From Mycobacterium sp. 3519A (GTDB lineage Bacteria > Actinomycetota > Actinomycetes > Mycobacteriales > Mycobacteriaceae), in the NCBI RefSeq assembly GCF_900240945.1, contig NZ_OESG01000014.1, forward strand, positions 2,861,315-2,925,314: a stretch of DNA of 64,000 nt, given 5' to 3'. The position numbers and the translations under genes were made by a program. Below are positions 18,801 through 28,153 of this stretch, in pieces. Each line of letters starts with the position of its first letter. The stretch's first letter is position 1. The notes under the pieces were generated by a model. That model had not been told where the DNA came from and did no database searches. It saw only the letters and a program-made list of their open reading frames with translations.

Positions 18801-20065
18801 CCATCGGACAGGTGACGGGGACCCTTGTCGCCGACGACGAGGAACGCGACGTCTTGACGTATTCGTTGGCAACCGGCCCCAGCAAGGGTGTGGTGAACAT
18901 CGATCCGAACGGCACTTTCACGTACGTGCCGAACGTCGAAGCCAGGTGGGGCGCAAAGACCACCGCCGAAATCGACATGGACCGGTTCACCGTCCTCGCC
19001 AGCGACGGCTACGGCGGTACGACGACGTTCGACGTCAGCGTCACAATTGCGCCGCCCTCGACCTCGGCTTCGGCCATCGACCAGCGCGGCACCACGGTCG
19101 GGATGAATGTCCAAGAAATGTACGGCTTTACGCAATCCCAGACCGATCGGGCGCTCGATCTACTCAAGGCCGACGGGGTCGACACGATCCGGATTCTGAT
19201 CCCCTGGGTCGGTGTGGAACCGTCGAACGACTCCTGGAACTGGTCGGCTGTCGACCGCATGGTCAACTCCGCCAAGGCCCGCAACATGACGGTGATCGGC
19301 ATCTTGAACTCTCCGCCCGACTGGGCCATGGTGCCCGGTTCACCGTCGCTCGGTGGACCGCCCGCCGATCCGGCGGAGTACGCGGAGTTCGTCGGCATGG
19401 TCGCGGCCCGTTATGCCGGGAAGGTGTCGGCGTATGAGGTGTGGAACGAGCCGAACTATTACCGGTTCTGGGAGCCGACGCCCGACCCGGCCGCGTACAC
19501 GGCGCTGCTGAAAGTCGGATACGCCGCGATCAAGGCCGCGGACCCGAATGCCGTTGTGGTGGGCGGTGTCATCGCGGCCGCGCCCGACGCAGGCACGCAG
19601 GCGATCGATTCGGTGCGGTTCGTGACCGAGATGTACGAGGCAGGCGCCGCAGGCTATTTCGACGCGTTGTCCTTCCATCCGTATTCCATGGCGCTGTTCT
19701 CCGAAGGCGGATCGGTCGCCGGATCACCCCTGCTGATGGCCAACCAGATCCACGACGTGATGGTCGCCTACGGTGACGGGAACAAGAAGATCTGGGCCAC
19801 CGAGTACGGCATGCCGTCCTATCTGGTCACCGAGGCCGGACAGGCCAGTTACATCGACGACTTCCTGACCACCTGGCGTGACCTCGACTACGCCGGACCG
19901 GCGTACATCCACACCCTGCGCGACTTCGCCACCTTCGATCTCGCCCAAGGGACGATGGGCGTTTACAAGCAGGATTGGACGCCGAAACTCGCGGTGACCG
20001 TGATCGAGGCCGTGATCGACGAGAACCAAGCCTTCCTGGCCGGCGGCGGCGGGATCGAACTCTAG
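15818..20065 (+). CDS. gene B: secreted propeller/VCBS/glycoside hydrolase surface protein
   Basis: 1415 aa, tandem paralog of gene A. ATG 15818 follows a very strong purine-rich ribosome-binding site (AAGGTGGGGGGAA). Signal peptide about 1-33 (YVGRIGALAVALGVG); long Pro/Glu/Lys-rich linker with VSSSGGA; ESPLAWVFAAAARRQIG block (about 206-238); VCBS-like domain (258-358); YVTN propeller (358-658); four VCBS-like repeats (659-1081); glycoside hydrolase (1087-1415) with acid/base Glu1211 in VWNEPN and nucleophile candidate Glu1329 in ATEYG. The repeats closely match gene A, pointing to tandem duplication. Separate promoter/terminator features between A and B suggest independent transcription. 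Ligand and substrate are unknown. Confidence 0.85.
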   Translation: MGYSRYVGRIGALAVALGVGIAIGAPGAIASAAPDEPATTAGQAVDKDAENNPAGEPAPAGEPKTEAPDANGVEPSEPKEQATSGGKQTSPSSSTVEVTSGVTVSSSGGAHTSGEGAGKRTAKPKSATKTPDKKKTTTAAARVAAQTNASQATHAKVQPPDEPAEAVTVSAAAESTVPMTLSAPRPVSAKATASPVTAVLSRVVSPILSSILGALPRTPSESPLAWVFAAAARRQIGETQPETTRLATFATTTALVENQSPTVDVVFGTPVSTSGAISGQVVGTDPEGQPVTYALTTPPTAGTLVFDTATAKFTYTPTTSQRINAGATSATVTAPITVTVSDGTNSVPAVVNIPVTPLPIAKQAEVGGVNDANAVVATATRAYVTNRTAGTVTVIDTTKNTVIGTIAVGPTPDGLAIKPDGTKLYVSSLDNNTVTVVDTKTAAVVKTIAIAKPSAMAINSSGSVLYVTSRDAGTVTKITTATNAVSGTVTLPAGSLPTGITVSPDKTKLYVISNKATGGGTVAVFGYTSSTVTTIANLPSAPTGLAVSPDNKRLYVSSADGKVTVYDTATRAVVATRTVAGVPSSVSVSNDGTTLFVTDTVGRVVALDAATGAPLTTVATRTSTTAMSVVPRTAVSPDGTKLFVTDYDADKVYVVGMVTPNTAPTVGTPILNAPSATTGTLTGKVVVNDPDGDTLTYTVVTKPTKGTLTLKADGTFTYTPTATARHTAALDSPPPGALTDSFTVSVSDGRGGVVTPTTTVNILPANKVPTYTLTVGTPSAISGVVTGKVTASDGDFDVRTFSVSDPAKGTVVLKSTTSATTFTYTPTAEARHAAAKVGATAADKVDTFTVTINDGHGAVVPVSVTVTVSPTNYAPTGATVGGLFTDLNSGRVTGTVTAVDVNNDPLSFSSTTPAKGALVFGPNGAFTYTPTEAARQAASAPNATTATKTDVVTITVADGYGGTATVKVNLPVTPYGHVNSAPTNGRASVGDPNAAIGQVTGTLVADDEERDVLTYSLATGPSKGVVNIDPNGTFTYVPNVEARWGAKTTAEIDMDRFTVLASDGYGGTTTFDVSVTIAPPSTSASAIDQRGTTVGMNVQEMYGFTQSQTDRALDLLKADGVDTIRILIPWVGVEPSNDSWNWSAVDRMVNSAKARNMTVIGILNSPPDWAMVPGSPSLGGPPADPAEYAEFVGMVAARYAGKVSAYEVWNEPNYYRFWEPTPDPAAYTALLKVGYAAIKAADPNAVVVGGVIAAAPDAGTQAIDSVRFVTEMYEAGAAGYFDALSFHPYSMALFSEGGSVAGSPLLMANQIHDVMVAYGDGNKKIWATEYGMPSYLVTEAGQASYIDDFLTTWRDLDYAGPAYIHTLRDFATFDLAQGTMGVYKQDWTPKLAVTVIEAVIDENQAFLAGGGGIEL

Positions 20066-20640
20066 GTAGGGCTCTGCGGCAGCAGTACGGTGCGCGACCG
20101 CAGCGTTCGCCTGCTCGAGGGGGAACGTCGTGACACGCTCATTCCCGATGTCGAGCACCCCGGACCGGATGAGTCGGATCGTCTGGGGAACAGCGATTCT
20201 CGGGTACATCCATTGCCCGCGGACTGTCACAGAGTTGCGCATCAGCCAGGGATAGGGCAACGCCAGATCGTCACCGCCGAGCATGCACACACCGCCCATC
20301 AGCACGATGCGTCCGTACTCACGGACGGTCATCGCCGCCGCGCGCACGACTGCCGTTGGTGCGTCGGGTGGAAGCACGTCGAGCACGACATCGATCGGAT
20401 CGCACGATGCCGCCTGCATCGCGCGCCGGTCGGATTCGACGTCGCCGGTGAGCTTGACCGTCGTGATCCGGTCGCCAAACCGGGCCTCCAGATCCGCGAG
20501 CACGGTTTCGTTCCGCCCAGAGCAGATGACTTTCGCCGCGCAGGTGGCCGCAATCGAACGGCAGGTGGTACGCCGCTGTTCGAACGCGCCGGCGGTGTTC
20601 GGTTGACGAAGCAGGGTCTTGTCATGCTGCGACTGGCCCG
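20066..20640 (-). pseudogene. degraded zinc-type alcohol dehydrogenase (MDR) remnant
   Basis: The minus-strand frame carries a recognisable C-terminal half of a medium-chain dehydrogenase: nucleotide-binding strand end KVICSGRNE, the GDRITTVKLTGDVESDRRAM segment, IDVVLDVLPP, YGRIVLMGG and RGQWMYPR. The catalytic zinc domain and the GxGxxG loop are missing; the sequence upstream of residue AAKVICSG is scrambled. The 3' end has lost its stop and runs antisense into gene B. This is a truncated, non-functional copy. A LysR fragment lies beside it. Confidence 0.6.
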
Positions 20641-20737
20641 GGTCGCACATACCGCCAGGGACTGGTTGACCAAGCTTGCGCTGGTCGCGACGGGTTGCGG
20701 GATGACGACGGTGATCGACGGGCTGCGAAGCGGCTAG
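20618..20737 (+). pseudogene. possible LysR-type regulator C-terminal fragment
   Basis: A short plus-strand frame reads ...TARDWLTKLALVATGCGMTTV before a stop. This resembles the effector-domain segment of mycobacterial LysR regulators where a helix precedes the G-x-G-x-T-T-x-P turn; here the Pro and everything after are lost. There is no HTH upstream. A LysR gene beside a zinc dehydrogenase is a common pairing, so both remnants may come from one decayed locus. The match is short and the call tentative. Confidence 0.3.
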
Positions 20738-20738
20738 C

Positions 20739-21176
20739 TCACAGCGCGTCGTAGACCTTCTTGTAGTACGACGCGAGAAACCGCGGACCGACCAACCGCA
20801 TCATCATCACCCCGACCGCCGCGGTCAGGCTGGCAGGCGACTGTTCCCACTCGCCGTGCACCGCGCTGCCGCCCTCGTCGCGCGGCGTCGCGGTCAACCT
20901 CATGTAACCGCCCGGCTTGAGCGAGGCGCTTTCGGTGACGGTCAACGTCACCGTCCCCGGTGTCGACCAGTCGTAGTGCCACGTCGCCCAGACCTTCGGG
21001 AAATCTTGGCCCTCACGGATATCCGCGTCGGTCTCGCCGAGGTGGTACACCTCGAACGCCTTCGCCGACGATGCCGGCCAGCGGTGCACACGGTTGGGGG
21101 AGAAGTCGGTCATCAGTTCGACGACCTGATCGGGCGTCGCCGTCGTCACGAAGTCGAATTCGAACTTGGTGCGCAC
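20739..21176 (-). CDS. SRPBCC (START-like) domain protein
   Basis: 145 aa. A polyketide cyclase/SRPBCC-type small ligand-binding fold: N-terminal strand FEFDFVTTATPDQVVELMTDF, central strands ADIREG..VWATWHYDW and a long C-terminal helix after SPASLTAAVGVMMMRLVG. Such proteins bind hydrophobic ligands; no catalytic role can be read. The start is GTG 21176, preceded six bases upstream by TACGTT (21183-21188 on the minus strand), so the mRNA is probably leaderless. It is divergent from the DUF899 gene. Confidence 0.75.
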   Translation of the reverse strand: MRTKFEFDFVTTATPDQVVELMTDFSPNRVHRWPASSAKAFEVYHLGETDADIREGQDFPKVWATWHYDWSTPGTVTLTVTESASLKPGGYMRLTATPRDEGGSAVHGEWEQSPASLTAAVGVMMMRLVGPRFLASYYKKVYDAL

Positions 21177-21182
21177 CCGCCG

Positions 21183-21188
21183 AACGTA
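21183..21188 (-). promoter_or_regulatory. candidate -10 for leaderless SRPBCC mRNA
   Basis: TACGTT on the minus strand fits the mycobacterial TANNNT consensus, and is followed by six bases and then the GTG start at 21176. Confidence 0.45.
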
Positions 21189-21223
21189 GCAGCGGCGTCG
21201 TCACGGCGTGGCAAGCTGCGGTC

Positions 21224-21892
21224 ATGCCGACACCGATGCCGCCGATCGTGACGCGTTCCGAATGGCAGCGGGCGCGCGCGGAGTTGCTCGTCCGCGAGAA
21301 GGAGCTGAGCAGGATGAAGGACGCGGTCAGCGCCGCGCGCCGACGTCTGCCGATGGTCGAGATCAGCGAGCATTACACGTTTGACACCGAGCAGGGATCG
21401 GCGACGCTGCTCGATCTGTTCGACGGGCGCAGGCAGTTGATCGTGCAGCATTTCATGTTCGGCCCGGATTGGGAGCAGGGCTGCGACGGCTGTTCGATGA
21501 TGGCCGACCACATCGGTCCGCTGTCCCACCTGCATGCGAAAGACACCTCGTTCTACCTGGTTTCGCGTGCCGAGCTAGCCAAGCTGCTTGCCTTCCGCGA
21601 GCGCATGGGCTGGAAGCTGCCCTGGGCGTCGTCGGCCGCCTCGAGCTTCAACGACGACTTCGGTGTCACCGTCGACGGCGAGGAGATTCACTCGGTCAGC
21701 GTGTTCCTGCGCGACGGCGAACGCGTGTTCCACACCTGGCAGACGTTCAACCGGGGCGAGGAGCCCTTCATGGTGGTCTTCGACCTGCTGGATCTCACCC
21801 CGTACGGGCGGCAGGAGACGTGGGAAGACTCGCCGGACGGCTGGCCGCAGCAGCCGCCGTACGAATGGATGCGGCTGGCCGACTCCTACTGA
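21224..21892 (+). CDS. DUF899 family thioredoxin-like protein
   Basis: 222 aa. The N-terminal VTRSEWQRARAELLVREKELSRMKDAVSAARRRLP helix, LIVQHFMFGPDWEQGCDGCSMMADH with its CxxC-like pair and the C-terminal FMVVFDLLDLTPYGRQE are characteristic of DUF899, a family predicted to have a thioredoxin-like fold. Biochemical function is not established. The start ATG 21224 agrees with the family N-terminus. It shares a short divergent promoter region with the SRPBCC gene. Confidence 0.82.
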   Translation: MPTPMPPIVTRSEWQRARAELLVREKELSRMKDAVSAARRRLPMVEISEHYTFDTEQGSATLLDLFDGRRQLIVQHFMFGPDWEQGCDGCSMMADHIGPLSHLHAKDTSFYLVSRAELAKLLAFRERMGWKLPWASSAASSFNDDFGVTVDGEEIHSVSVFLRDGERVFHTWQTFNRGEEPFMVVFDLLDLTPYGRQETWEDSPDGWPQQPPYEWMRLADSY

Positions 21893-22031
21893 CGCAGTCG
21901 TGCCCCACCCCATTGTCGTCCGAACGTAGGGAAATACCCGATTCCTTTGCGTGCGCTATGAGCCAAGCTAGAGGCGTGGGACCGGGCCCCGCTTGGGGGA
22001 GGCGGGCCTGGTTTCACAATCACCGTGCACT

Positions 22032-23003
22032 TCACAGCGACGCAACCATCGGGGTGTCGGCACGCAGGCGTTCGGCGTCCCGACCGGGGGGTGCGCCGAA
22101 TAGCCGCCGGTATTCGCGGGTGAACTGCGAAGGGCTGTCGTAGCCGACCAGATGCCCGGCGCCCGCGATGTCTCCGGGGCGTGTGACCAGAATCGACCGG
22201 GCCTGCTGCAGCCGAATCCGCTTCTGAAATTGCAAGGGGCTCATCGCCGTAACCGCGCGGAAATGCCGATGGAACGCCGATGTGCTCAACCCGCACAGCC
22301 GCGCCAGATCGTCGACGCGCATCGGCTCGGCGTAGTTGTCACGGATCCAGGCGATCGCCCGGCTCACATGTGTGAGCTCACTGTCGGCAAGGCCGATCTG
22401 GCGCACGGTGTCGCCGAGCGGGCCCGCGAGTAGCCGCCACAGGATCTCCTGGGTGATGAGCGGCGCCAGGACGGGGGCGTCCGCAGGTTCGTCGACGAGT
22501 CGCAGCATCCGGACGGCGGCGTCGAGGAGTTCGGGTGGGGCCGCCCCGGTCGCCATCGCCGGACCACCCGGCGCGCCCCGCGGCCACCGGCTTGCCGGGG
22601 CCTTCAACAGCAGTTCCGCTATCGCAGCGGGCCTGAGCACCAGGCCCATGCCGAGCACCCGTCCGGTTCCGTCGGTGTCGAGCCAGTGGCCGGTGACTGG
22701 CAGATTCGCCGTGATGACCAGGCAGTCACCGCGCCCGTATTCGACCACCTGATCGCCAAGCAGAAGTCGCTTGCCGCCCTCGGCCATGATCACCAGGAGC
22801 GGATGGGTCACCGAGTACTCCGGGGTGGCGGGCGTGGTGGAAACGTTCGACAGCAGCAGGCCATCGATGGATGTCGACAAATCCGGCCGCGCGTGAGCCG
22901 CGATGCAGTTGCGGATCTCGTCGAGAAGTTCGGATGTCCGGCGCACGCCATCAGACAACCACGAATCCGACACGATTGACGCAATATTAGCAGGATTGTG
23001 CAA
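22032..23003 (-). CDS. AraC-family transcriptional regulator (AraC_N type)
   Basis: 323 aa. N-terminal cupin-like AraC_N domain (about 40-190: SIDGLLLSNVSTTPATPEYSVTHPLLVIM start) and C-terminal double HTH (about 215-310: MRVDDLARLCGLSTSAFHRHFRAVTAMSPLQFQKRIRL, then VGYDSPSQFTREYRRLFGAPP). It is transcribed divergently from the aldo/keto reductase with an 82-bp gap, so it most likely regulates that gene and itself. The inducer is unknown; relatives sense alcohols or aldehydes in several bacteria. Confidence 0.88.
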   Translation of the reverse strand: MHNPANIASIVSDSWLSDGVRRTSELLDEIRNCIAAHARPDLSTSIDGLLLSNVSTTPATPEYSVTHPLLVIMAEGGKRLLLGDQVVEYGRGDCLVITANLPVTGHWLDTDGTGRVLGMGLVLRPAAIAELLLKAPASRWPRGAPGGPAMATGAAPPELLDAAVRMLRLVDEPADAPVLAPLITQEILWRLLAGPLGDTVRQIGLADSELTHVSRAIAWIRDNYAEPMRVDDLARLCGLSTSAFHRHFRAVTAMSPLQFQKRIRLQQARSILVTRPGDIAGAGHLVGYDSPSQFTREYRRLFGAPPGRDAERLRADTPMVASL

Positions 23004-23085
23004 GAGATGGCCTCGATCGATCTACCAACTTGCTGGTGGTTCGGGATTTGATGGGTTCATCAACCTGACGACTAGGAGCAGATTC

Positions 23086-24168
23086 ATGCCACTCGATCAC
23101 TATCTCACCCTCGGCCGGTCCGGGCTGCGGGTCAGCCCGTTCGCGCTCGGTGCGATGACCTTCGGCGAGGACCCCGGTGCCGCGGGTAGCAGCGTCGAGG
23201 AGGCCGAGAAGATCCTCGAGACCTATTTCGATCTCGGCGGCAACTTCGTCGACACCGCCAACCTGTACACCAACGGGCACTCGGAGCGGATTCTCGGCGA
23301 CTGGTTCATCGCCCACCCAGGACGGCGCGAGCACGTCGTCGTCGCATCGAAGTTCTTCTGCAACATGTTCCCTGGCGACCCGAACGGCGGGGGCGCGGGA
23401 CGAGGGGCGATCACCGCGCAACTGCACGACACCCTGCGTCGGCTGCAGACCGACTACCTCGACCTGTACTGGCTGCACAATTGGGACCGCAACACTCCGA
23501 TCGAGGAAACCATGCGCACGCTCGACGACCTGGTGCGGGCCGGCAAGATCCGCTACATCGGCTTCTCCAACGTGCCGGCATGGGTGACCGCGCAAGCCCA
23601 GGCCGCCGCGCTGTTTCGCGGATGGACCCCGTTGATCGCACTGCAGGTCGAATACTCGCTGCTGGCCCGGACAGTCGAAGGCGAAATCGCGCCGCTGGCC
23701 CAGCAACAGGGCATGGCGCTCACCCCGTACAGCCCGCTGAAAGGCGGGTTCCTTTCCGGGAAGTACCGGCGCGGCGGTGAGGTCGTCGACTCGGAGCGGG
23801 CCGCGTACGTCGGCGGTCCCAGCGACGCCGAGTTCGACGTCATCGAAACGGTCGCCCGTATCGCGGCCGAGCTCGAAACAACGCCCGCCGCAGTCTCTTT
23901 GGCGTGGCTGTTGAATCGGCCGCAGACGGTCGTACCCATCGTCGGGGCTCGCCGGTTGGACCACCTGGACGCGAACCTGGCCGGACTCGACGTGCAACTG
24001 AGCGCGGACCACCTGCGGGTGCTCGACGAGGTGTCGGCACCGGGGCTCGGCTATCCGGCGCCGCTGAACGGCCAGCTGCGCAGGATGCTGCAATTCGCGG
24101 GGACGACCGTCGACGGCGAGTCCTCCACCGTGTATCCGCCGCTGCTCGCCAGCGACGTGCGTTACTGA
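23086..24168 (+). CDS. aldo/keto reductase
   Basis: 360 aa (beta/alpha)8-barrel oxidoreductase. The AKR catalytic tetrad is visible as Asp and Tyr in NFVDTANLYTNG, Lys in VVASKFF and His in YWLHNWD; the C-terminal NADPH-binding region has PIVGARRLDHLDANL. Such enzymes reduce aldehydes and ketones. ATG 23086 follows an AGGAGCA motif. The gene is divergent from an AraC regulator and convergent with the carboxylic acid reductase, so it could reduce aldehydes produced by that enzyme (inference). Confidence 0.9.
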   Translation: MPLDHYLTLGRSGLRVSPFALGAMTFGEDPGAAGSSVEEAEKILETYFDLGGNFVDTANLYTNGHSERILGDWFIAHPGRREHVVVASKFFCNMFPGDPNGGGAGRGAITAQLHDTLRRLQTDYLDLYWLHNWDRNTPIEETMRTLDDLVRAGKIRYIGFSNVPAWVTAQAQAAALFRGWTPLIALQVEYSLLARTVEGEIAPLAQQQGMALTPYSPLKGGFLSGKYRRGGEVVDSERAAYVGGPSDAEFDVIETVARIAAELETTPAAVSLAWLLNRPQTVVPIVGARRLDHLDANLAGLDVQLSADHLRVLDEVSAPGLGYPAPLNGQLRRMLQFAGTTVDGESSTVYPPLLASDVRY

Positions 24169-24171
24169 CGG

Positions 24172-24215
24172 GGAGGCCTCCGTGCGGCGGGATGGGCTAC
24201 CGCGCGGAGGCCTCC
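24172..24215. terminator. 11-bp hairpin between convergent AKR and CAR genes
   Basis: A perfect 11-bp stem (24172-24182 with 24205-24215) with a 22-nt loop. Each arm contains the self-palindrome GGAGGCCTCC. Its position between two convergent stops suggests a bidirectional terminator; no T-tract is present. Confidence 0.5.
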
Positions 24216-24226
24216 GGTTGGCCCGG

Positions 24227-27200
24227 TCAGAGCAGACCGAGCAGCTTCAGATCGGTGATGTACTTGACGATCACCGGAGCGGACAGATGCGGGATGTCCT
24301 TATCAGGCCCGATCTTGTTGTCCTGCACCGCCTTCTGGAAGTGGTCGGCAGGCGCCAGGGAGCCGTTGATCGGCGGCTCGGGCTTCTGGTAACTGTGCAA
24401 CAGCGGCAGGAGCGACGCTTGGCGTTGCTTGTCGGGCAGCGCCCGCAATGCCGTCTCGAACCGCACCAGCCATTCGGCGTAGTCCGGAACACTGGTGATC
24501 TGGTAGCCCGCATCGATCAGCCAGTCGACGAACGTGTCCTTGCTGATGCCGTCGTCGTAGGGGTTCATCACGTGGTAGCTCTCGAAACCGGAGACCACGT
24601 TGGCGCCGAGTGTCGAGATGGCCTCGGCGATGAACTCCACTGGCAGACCGTCGAAATGCGCGCGCGGCCTGCCGCCGTCGGCGTCCAGTTCGTAGAACGA
24701 ATACGGCGCGATACCGGTGGCGACCAGAGACAACATCAGCCGGGTGAACATGTCCGGCACGTTGAGCTGACCCGCATACGTCGTGTCGGCCATGATCATG
24801 TCGCAGCGGAACACCGAGACAGGCAGGCCGGCCAGGTCGTGTGCCTCGCGCAGCAGCACCTCGCCGCCCCACTTGCTGTTGCCGTAGCCGTTGGCGTAGC
24901 GGTCGCTGATCTCGCGGGTGGCACTCATCTCCCGGACGTCGACCTGCTCGACGAACTTGCCCGGTTCGATGCCGTCGCCGACGCCGATCGTCGAGACGTA
25001 CACGTAGGGCTTGATCCGTGTCGTCAGCGCGATGCGGATCAATTCGGCGGTGCCTACCACGTTCGGTCCGAACAACTCGCTGTACGGCAACACATGGTTG
25101 ACCAGTGCGGCCGGGTCGACAATGAGGTCGACGGTGTCCGCCAACCGCTGCCAGGTGGCGTCGTCGAGCCCGATGTTCGCCTCACCCTTGTCGCCGGCGA
25201 TCACCTCGAGATGGTCGGCCGCAAGGTTGCGGTAGTGCTCCAGCAGCAGCGCGTCGCCGCTGTCGAACGTCGCGTCCAGACGCTGCCGCGCCGCCTCGTC
25301 GTCCTTGGCGCGGACCAGGCAGATGACCTTGCCATCCACCAGATCCATCCGCTCCAGCCACTGCAGCGCCAGATAACGGCCGAGGAAACCCGTTGCGCCG
25401 GTGAGTAGTACGGTGCGAACCTCGCTGCTGGCAGGAGCCAGCGACGGTGCCGCCGCCAGGGTGGCATCGTTGAGGAACTTGTCCAGCGTCAGGTCACGAG
25501 CATGCACCTCGGTCGCGTCGCGCCCGTGCACGGAGTCGTAGGTGGGTCGCTTGGCGGTGCCGGCCCGCTGGGAGTCGATGTACGCGGCGATCGACGCGAG
25601 GTCGCTGGCCGGGCTCACGATCACGCCAACCGGCACATCCACCGCGAAGATCTCGCGCAATAGATTCCCGAATGTCAACGCCGACAGCGAATCCCCGCCC
25701 AACTCGGTGAACGCCGCATCCGGCGACACGTCGGCAGAGGCCGCACCGAGCAGGGCGCCTGCGGCACGGCTGACCGTCTCCACCGTCGGGTGATTCGCTC
25801 CGTCCCTGCGCAGTGCGCGCAGCACCTCGGCCTGGCCGTCGGCCAGGTCGCTGTAGAGCTGCTCCAGCGCGGGGCCGTAGTGCTCCTTGAGCTTGGGACG
25901 GGCCAGCTTGCGGATCCCGGTCAACAGACCATTCTCCAGCGTGAAAGGCGTTGTCTCGACGATGAAATCGCGCGGGATCTCATACGACTGCAGACCGACC
26001 TCCTTCGCGATGCTCTGCAGCGCCTCGGCCAACAGCGGCTTCACGGCGGTGACGTCTCCGCCGACGCTCGCCAGCGCGTCGTCGGTCGGGACGATCACGG
26101 CGAGCAGATACGAGCGGGCGCTGTTGCCGTACACGAAGATCTGACGCACCGACGGGTGGCCGCCGTAAGCCGCCTCCAGCTTGGAGACGGTGACGAACTC
26201 TCCCTGCGAGAGCTTCAGGACGTTGTTGCGGCGGTCCACGTAGACCAACTCGTCGGGCCCGACCTCGGCCATCACGTCGCCGGTGTGGTACCAACCGTCG
26301 GCGTCGAAGAGTTCGGCGGTGACTTCGGGCCGCTTGTAGTAGCCGGGGATCAGATTCGGTGTCTTGACCCACAGTTCACCACGGGGATGTGGTTGGTCGG
26401 TGCCGAAGTAGCCGAGGTCGGGGACGTCGACGAGCTTGTACTCGGTCACCGGCGGGCGCTTGATCTTGCGGTCCTGCAGGATGATGCCGTCTTCGGTCGA
26501 GCCGTACACCTCGGTCAGCGGAATGTCGAGGAAGTCTTCGACCCACGCGTACAGTTCCGCCGAAATGGGCGCCGACCCGGTCAATGCCGTGAATTGCCGT
26601 CCGCCAATCAGCTTCTCGCGCTGCTCGGCCATCACCTGACGCTCGACGGATTCGCGGTCGCCGTCGGTCCAGCGGCGGTCGATCTCGCTCTGCAACTCCT
26701 GGAACAGCATCTCCCAGATGCGGGGGACGAAGTCGAGGCGCGTCGGGCGGACGAGGGCAATGTCTTCCAGCAGAGTGGACAGGTCGCTGCGGGCAGCGAA
26801 GTATGCCGTTCCACCCGCACCGAGCGTGGAATACAGGATGACCCGCCCCATGATGTGGCTGATCGGCATGAACGTCAGGCTGATCGCGGGCAGCTTGCCG
26901 TCCGGATCCCAGTCGGGGCGGTACCACCCGCGGAAGCAGTCGGCCATCAGGCGGTCGGTGTACATCGCCCCCTTCGGGGTGCCCGTCGAGCCGGAGGTGT
27001 AGATCAGCAGGCGCAGCGCCTCGCTCTCACCACGGACGTTGGGTGCCTCGGCGTGCGCAGGGGCCGCTGCGATCACGTCGTCGAGCGCCTCAACGGTGAC
27101 CTGGTGCGGGGCAAGGCGAGTGGCGGCGTCGGCGAGCGCCTCGCGGTGGTCGTCGATCTGCGGGTGATAGTCGAACACCACCATCCGCTTGGGTGCATAC

Positions 27201-27742
27201 GCCGTGAGCGCCAGTTCCACCGCGTCGCCGAGTTGGTCGACGCTGGACAAGATCGCGACGGGTTCGGTCTCGACGAGGATCGGATGCAGTTGCGCCACAG
27301 GGGCATTCGTCTGCAGAGGTACAGCGATGGCGCCCGTCAGCGACAACGCCATGTCCACCACGGCGTAGTCGGCACTGGAGAAGCCGAGTGTCGCCACCCG
27401 GTCGCCGGGGCGGACGGGATTGTTCGCCAACGCCGTCGCCAGAGCGCGCACCCGCGACCATGTCTCGCCATAGGTCAGGGTGTCGAACCGAGGCTGCAGT
27501 TCGGCGACCGTCCTGCCGGTCCCGTCGGTGACGAACTCCACGGCGCGCTGACCGAGCGCGGGCCGGTCCGCGTAGCCGTCGAGCACGGTGCGGATGACGT
27601 CGGCCAGCGGCAAGTCGGGTACGGCGAGGGCGGCGGCGACAGCTGGGTCCGGACGCGCCGCGACCAACTGCGGATCGGTCGACGTCAACTTCTCGAAACG
27701 ACTCCGCAAGCGTGCTTCACGCTCGTTTACTGAATCTGACAT
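24227..27742 (-). CDS. car: carboxylic acid reductase (CAR, FadD9-like)
   Basis: 1171 aa, the normal length for the family. The adenylation domain (about 1-640) has the AMP-binding P-loop [19 protein letters not shown] and [16 protein letters not shown] motifs; a carrier domain has the phosphopantetheine Ser685 in LGGDSLSAL; the C-terminal reductase (about 735-1171) has NADPH loop [11 protein letters not shown] and catalytic YxxxK in [11 protein letters not shown]. It converts carboxylic acids to aldehydes with ATP and NADPH after activation by a phosphopantetheinyl transferase (not in this window). ATG 27742 is chosen because AAGGAG lies eight bases upstream; the ATG seven codons earlier lacks one. 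Confidence 0.95.
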   Translation of the reverse strand: MSDSVNEREARLRSRFEKLTSTDPQLVAARPDPAVAAALAVPDLPLADVIRTVLDGYADRPALGQRAVEFVTDGTGRTVAELQPRFDTLTYGETWSRVRALATALANNPVRPGDRVATLGFSSADYAVVDMALSLTGAIAVPLQTNAPVAQLHPILVETEPVAILSSVDQLGDAVELALTAYAPKRMVVFDYHPQIDDHREALADAATRLAPHQVTVEALDDVIAAAPAHAEAPNVRGESEALRLLIYTSGSTGTPKGAMYTDRLMADCFRGWYRPDWDPDGKLPAISLTFMPISHIMGRVILYSTLGAGGTAYFAARSDLSTLLEDIALVRPTRLDFVPRIWEMLFQELQSEIDRRWTDGDRESVERQVMAEQREKLIGGRQFTALTGSAPISAELYAWVEDFLDIPLTEVYGSTEDGIILQDRKIKRPPVTEYKLVDVPDLGYFGTDQPHPRGELWVKTPNLIPGYYKRPEVTAELFDADGWYHTGDVMAEVGPDELVYVDRRNNVLKLSQGEFVTVSKLEAAYGGHPSVRQIFVYGNSARSYLLAVIVPTDDALASVGGDVTAVKPLLAEALQSIAKEVGLQSYEIPRDFIVETTPFTLENGLLTGIRKLARPKLKEHYGPALEQLYSDLADGQAEVLRALRRDGANHPTVETVSRAAGALLGAASADVSPDAAFTELGGDSLSALTFGNLLREIFAVDVPVGVIVSPASDLASIAAYIDSQRAGTAKRPTYDSVHGRDATEVHARDLTLDKFLNDATLAAAPSLAPASSEVRTVLLTGATGFLGRYLALQWLERMDLVDGKVICLVRAKDDEAARQRLDATFDSGDALLLEHYRNLAADHLEVIAGDKGEANIGLDDATWQRLADTVDLIVDPAALVNHVLPYSELFGPNVVGTAELIRIALTTRIKPYVYVSTIGVGDGIEPGKFVEQVDVREMSATREISDRYANGYGNSKWGGEVLLREAHDLAGLPVSVFRCDMIMADTTYAGQLNVPDMFTRLMLSLVATGIAPYSFYELDADGGRPRAHFDGLPVEFIAEAISTLGANVVSGFESYHVMNPYDDGISKDTFVDWLIDAGYQITSVPDYAEWLVRFETALRALPDKQRQASLLPLLHSYQKPEPPINGSLAPADHFQKAVQDNKIGPDKDIPHLSAPVIVKYITDLKLLGLL

Positions 27743-28153
27743 AGCAGGCTCCTTCAAAGACAAAAACCAACTTTTGGAACGATCGGTCCCTTATTGGGTA
27801 CATCCGCCGTGGGGTCGCGAGGTATTCCTGTCAACTTGCTGTGACCTCCGGCGAAACGCGCGCTGGAGTCGCCGACTGAGTCCGAAAATGCCTGGCGGAT
27901 GCCCTGTTTGGCGTCACACCTGGAGTGGACGGTGAGGTTCGTCACGGAAGAGAAGCTCCTCTATCGACGGTGGAGTCCCTCTTCAAATCTGCGCCTGGCG
28001 CGACGGCGGTGTCATTGCCACTGGCCGGAGAACGGGTTACCTGCTAGCCGGTACGGCTGCGTTTGATCGGGATTCGTACAGCCGACTCACACGAATCTGT
28101 GAGCCGAGGGCGGTAGACGTCGATCGAGACGACCTAGCGAAAGGACCACAACA
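27743..28153. other. intergenic region between CAR and a divergent small gene
   Basis: A 411-bp divergent promoter region. On the minus strand a TTGACA (27829-27834) lies upstream of car but I see no good -10 at 16-18 bp. Near 28085-28105 there is a 6-bp inverted repeat (CTCACA/TGTGAG). No convincing gene is present. Confidence 0.5.

Noticed and set aside
25790..27733. Long open frame (647 codons) opposite car
   Set aside because: It is an antisense shadow produced by high third-position GC in car; the translation is Arg/Gln/Val/Asp-rich without any family motif.
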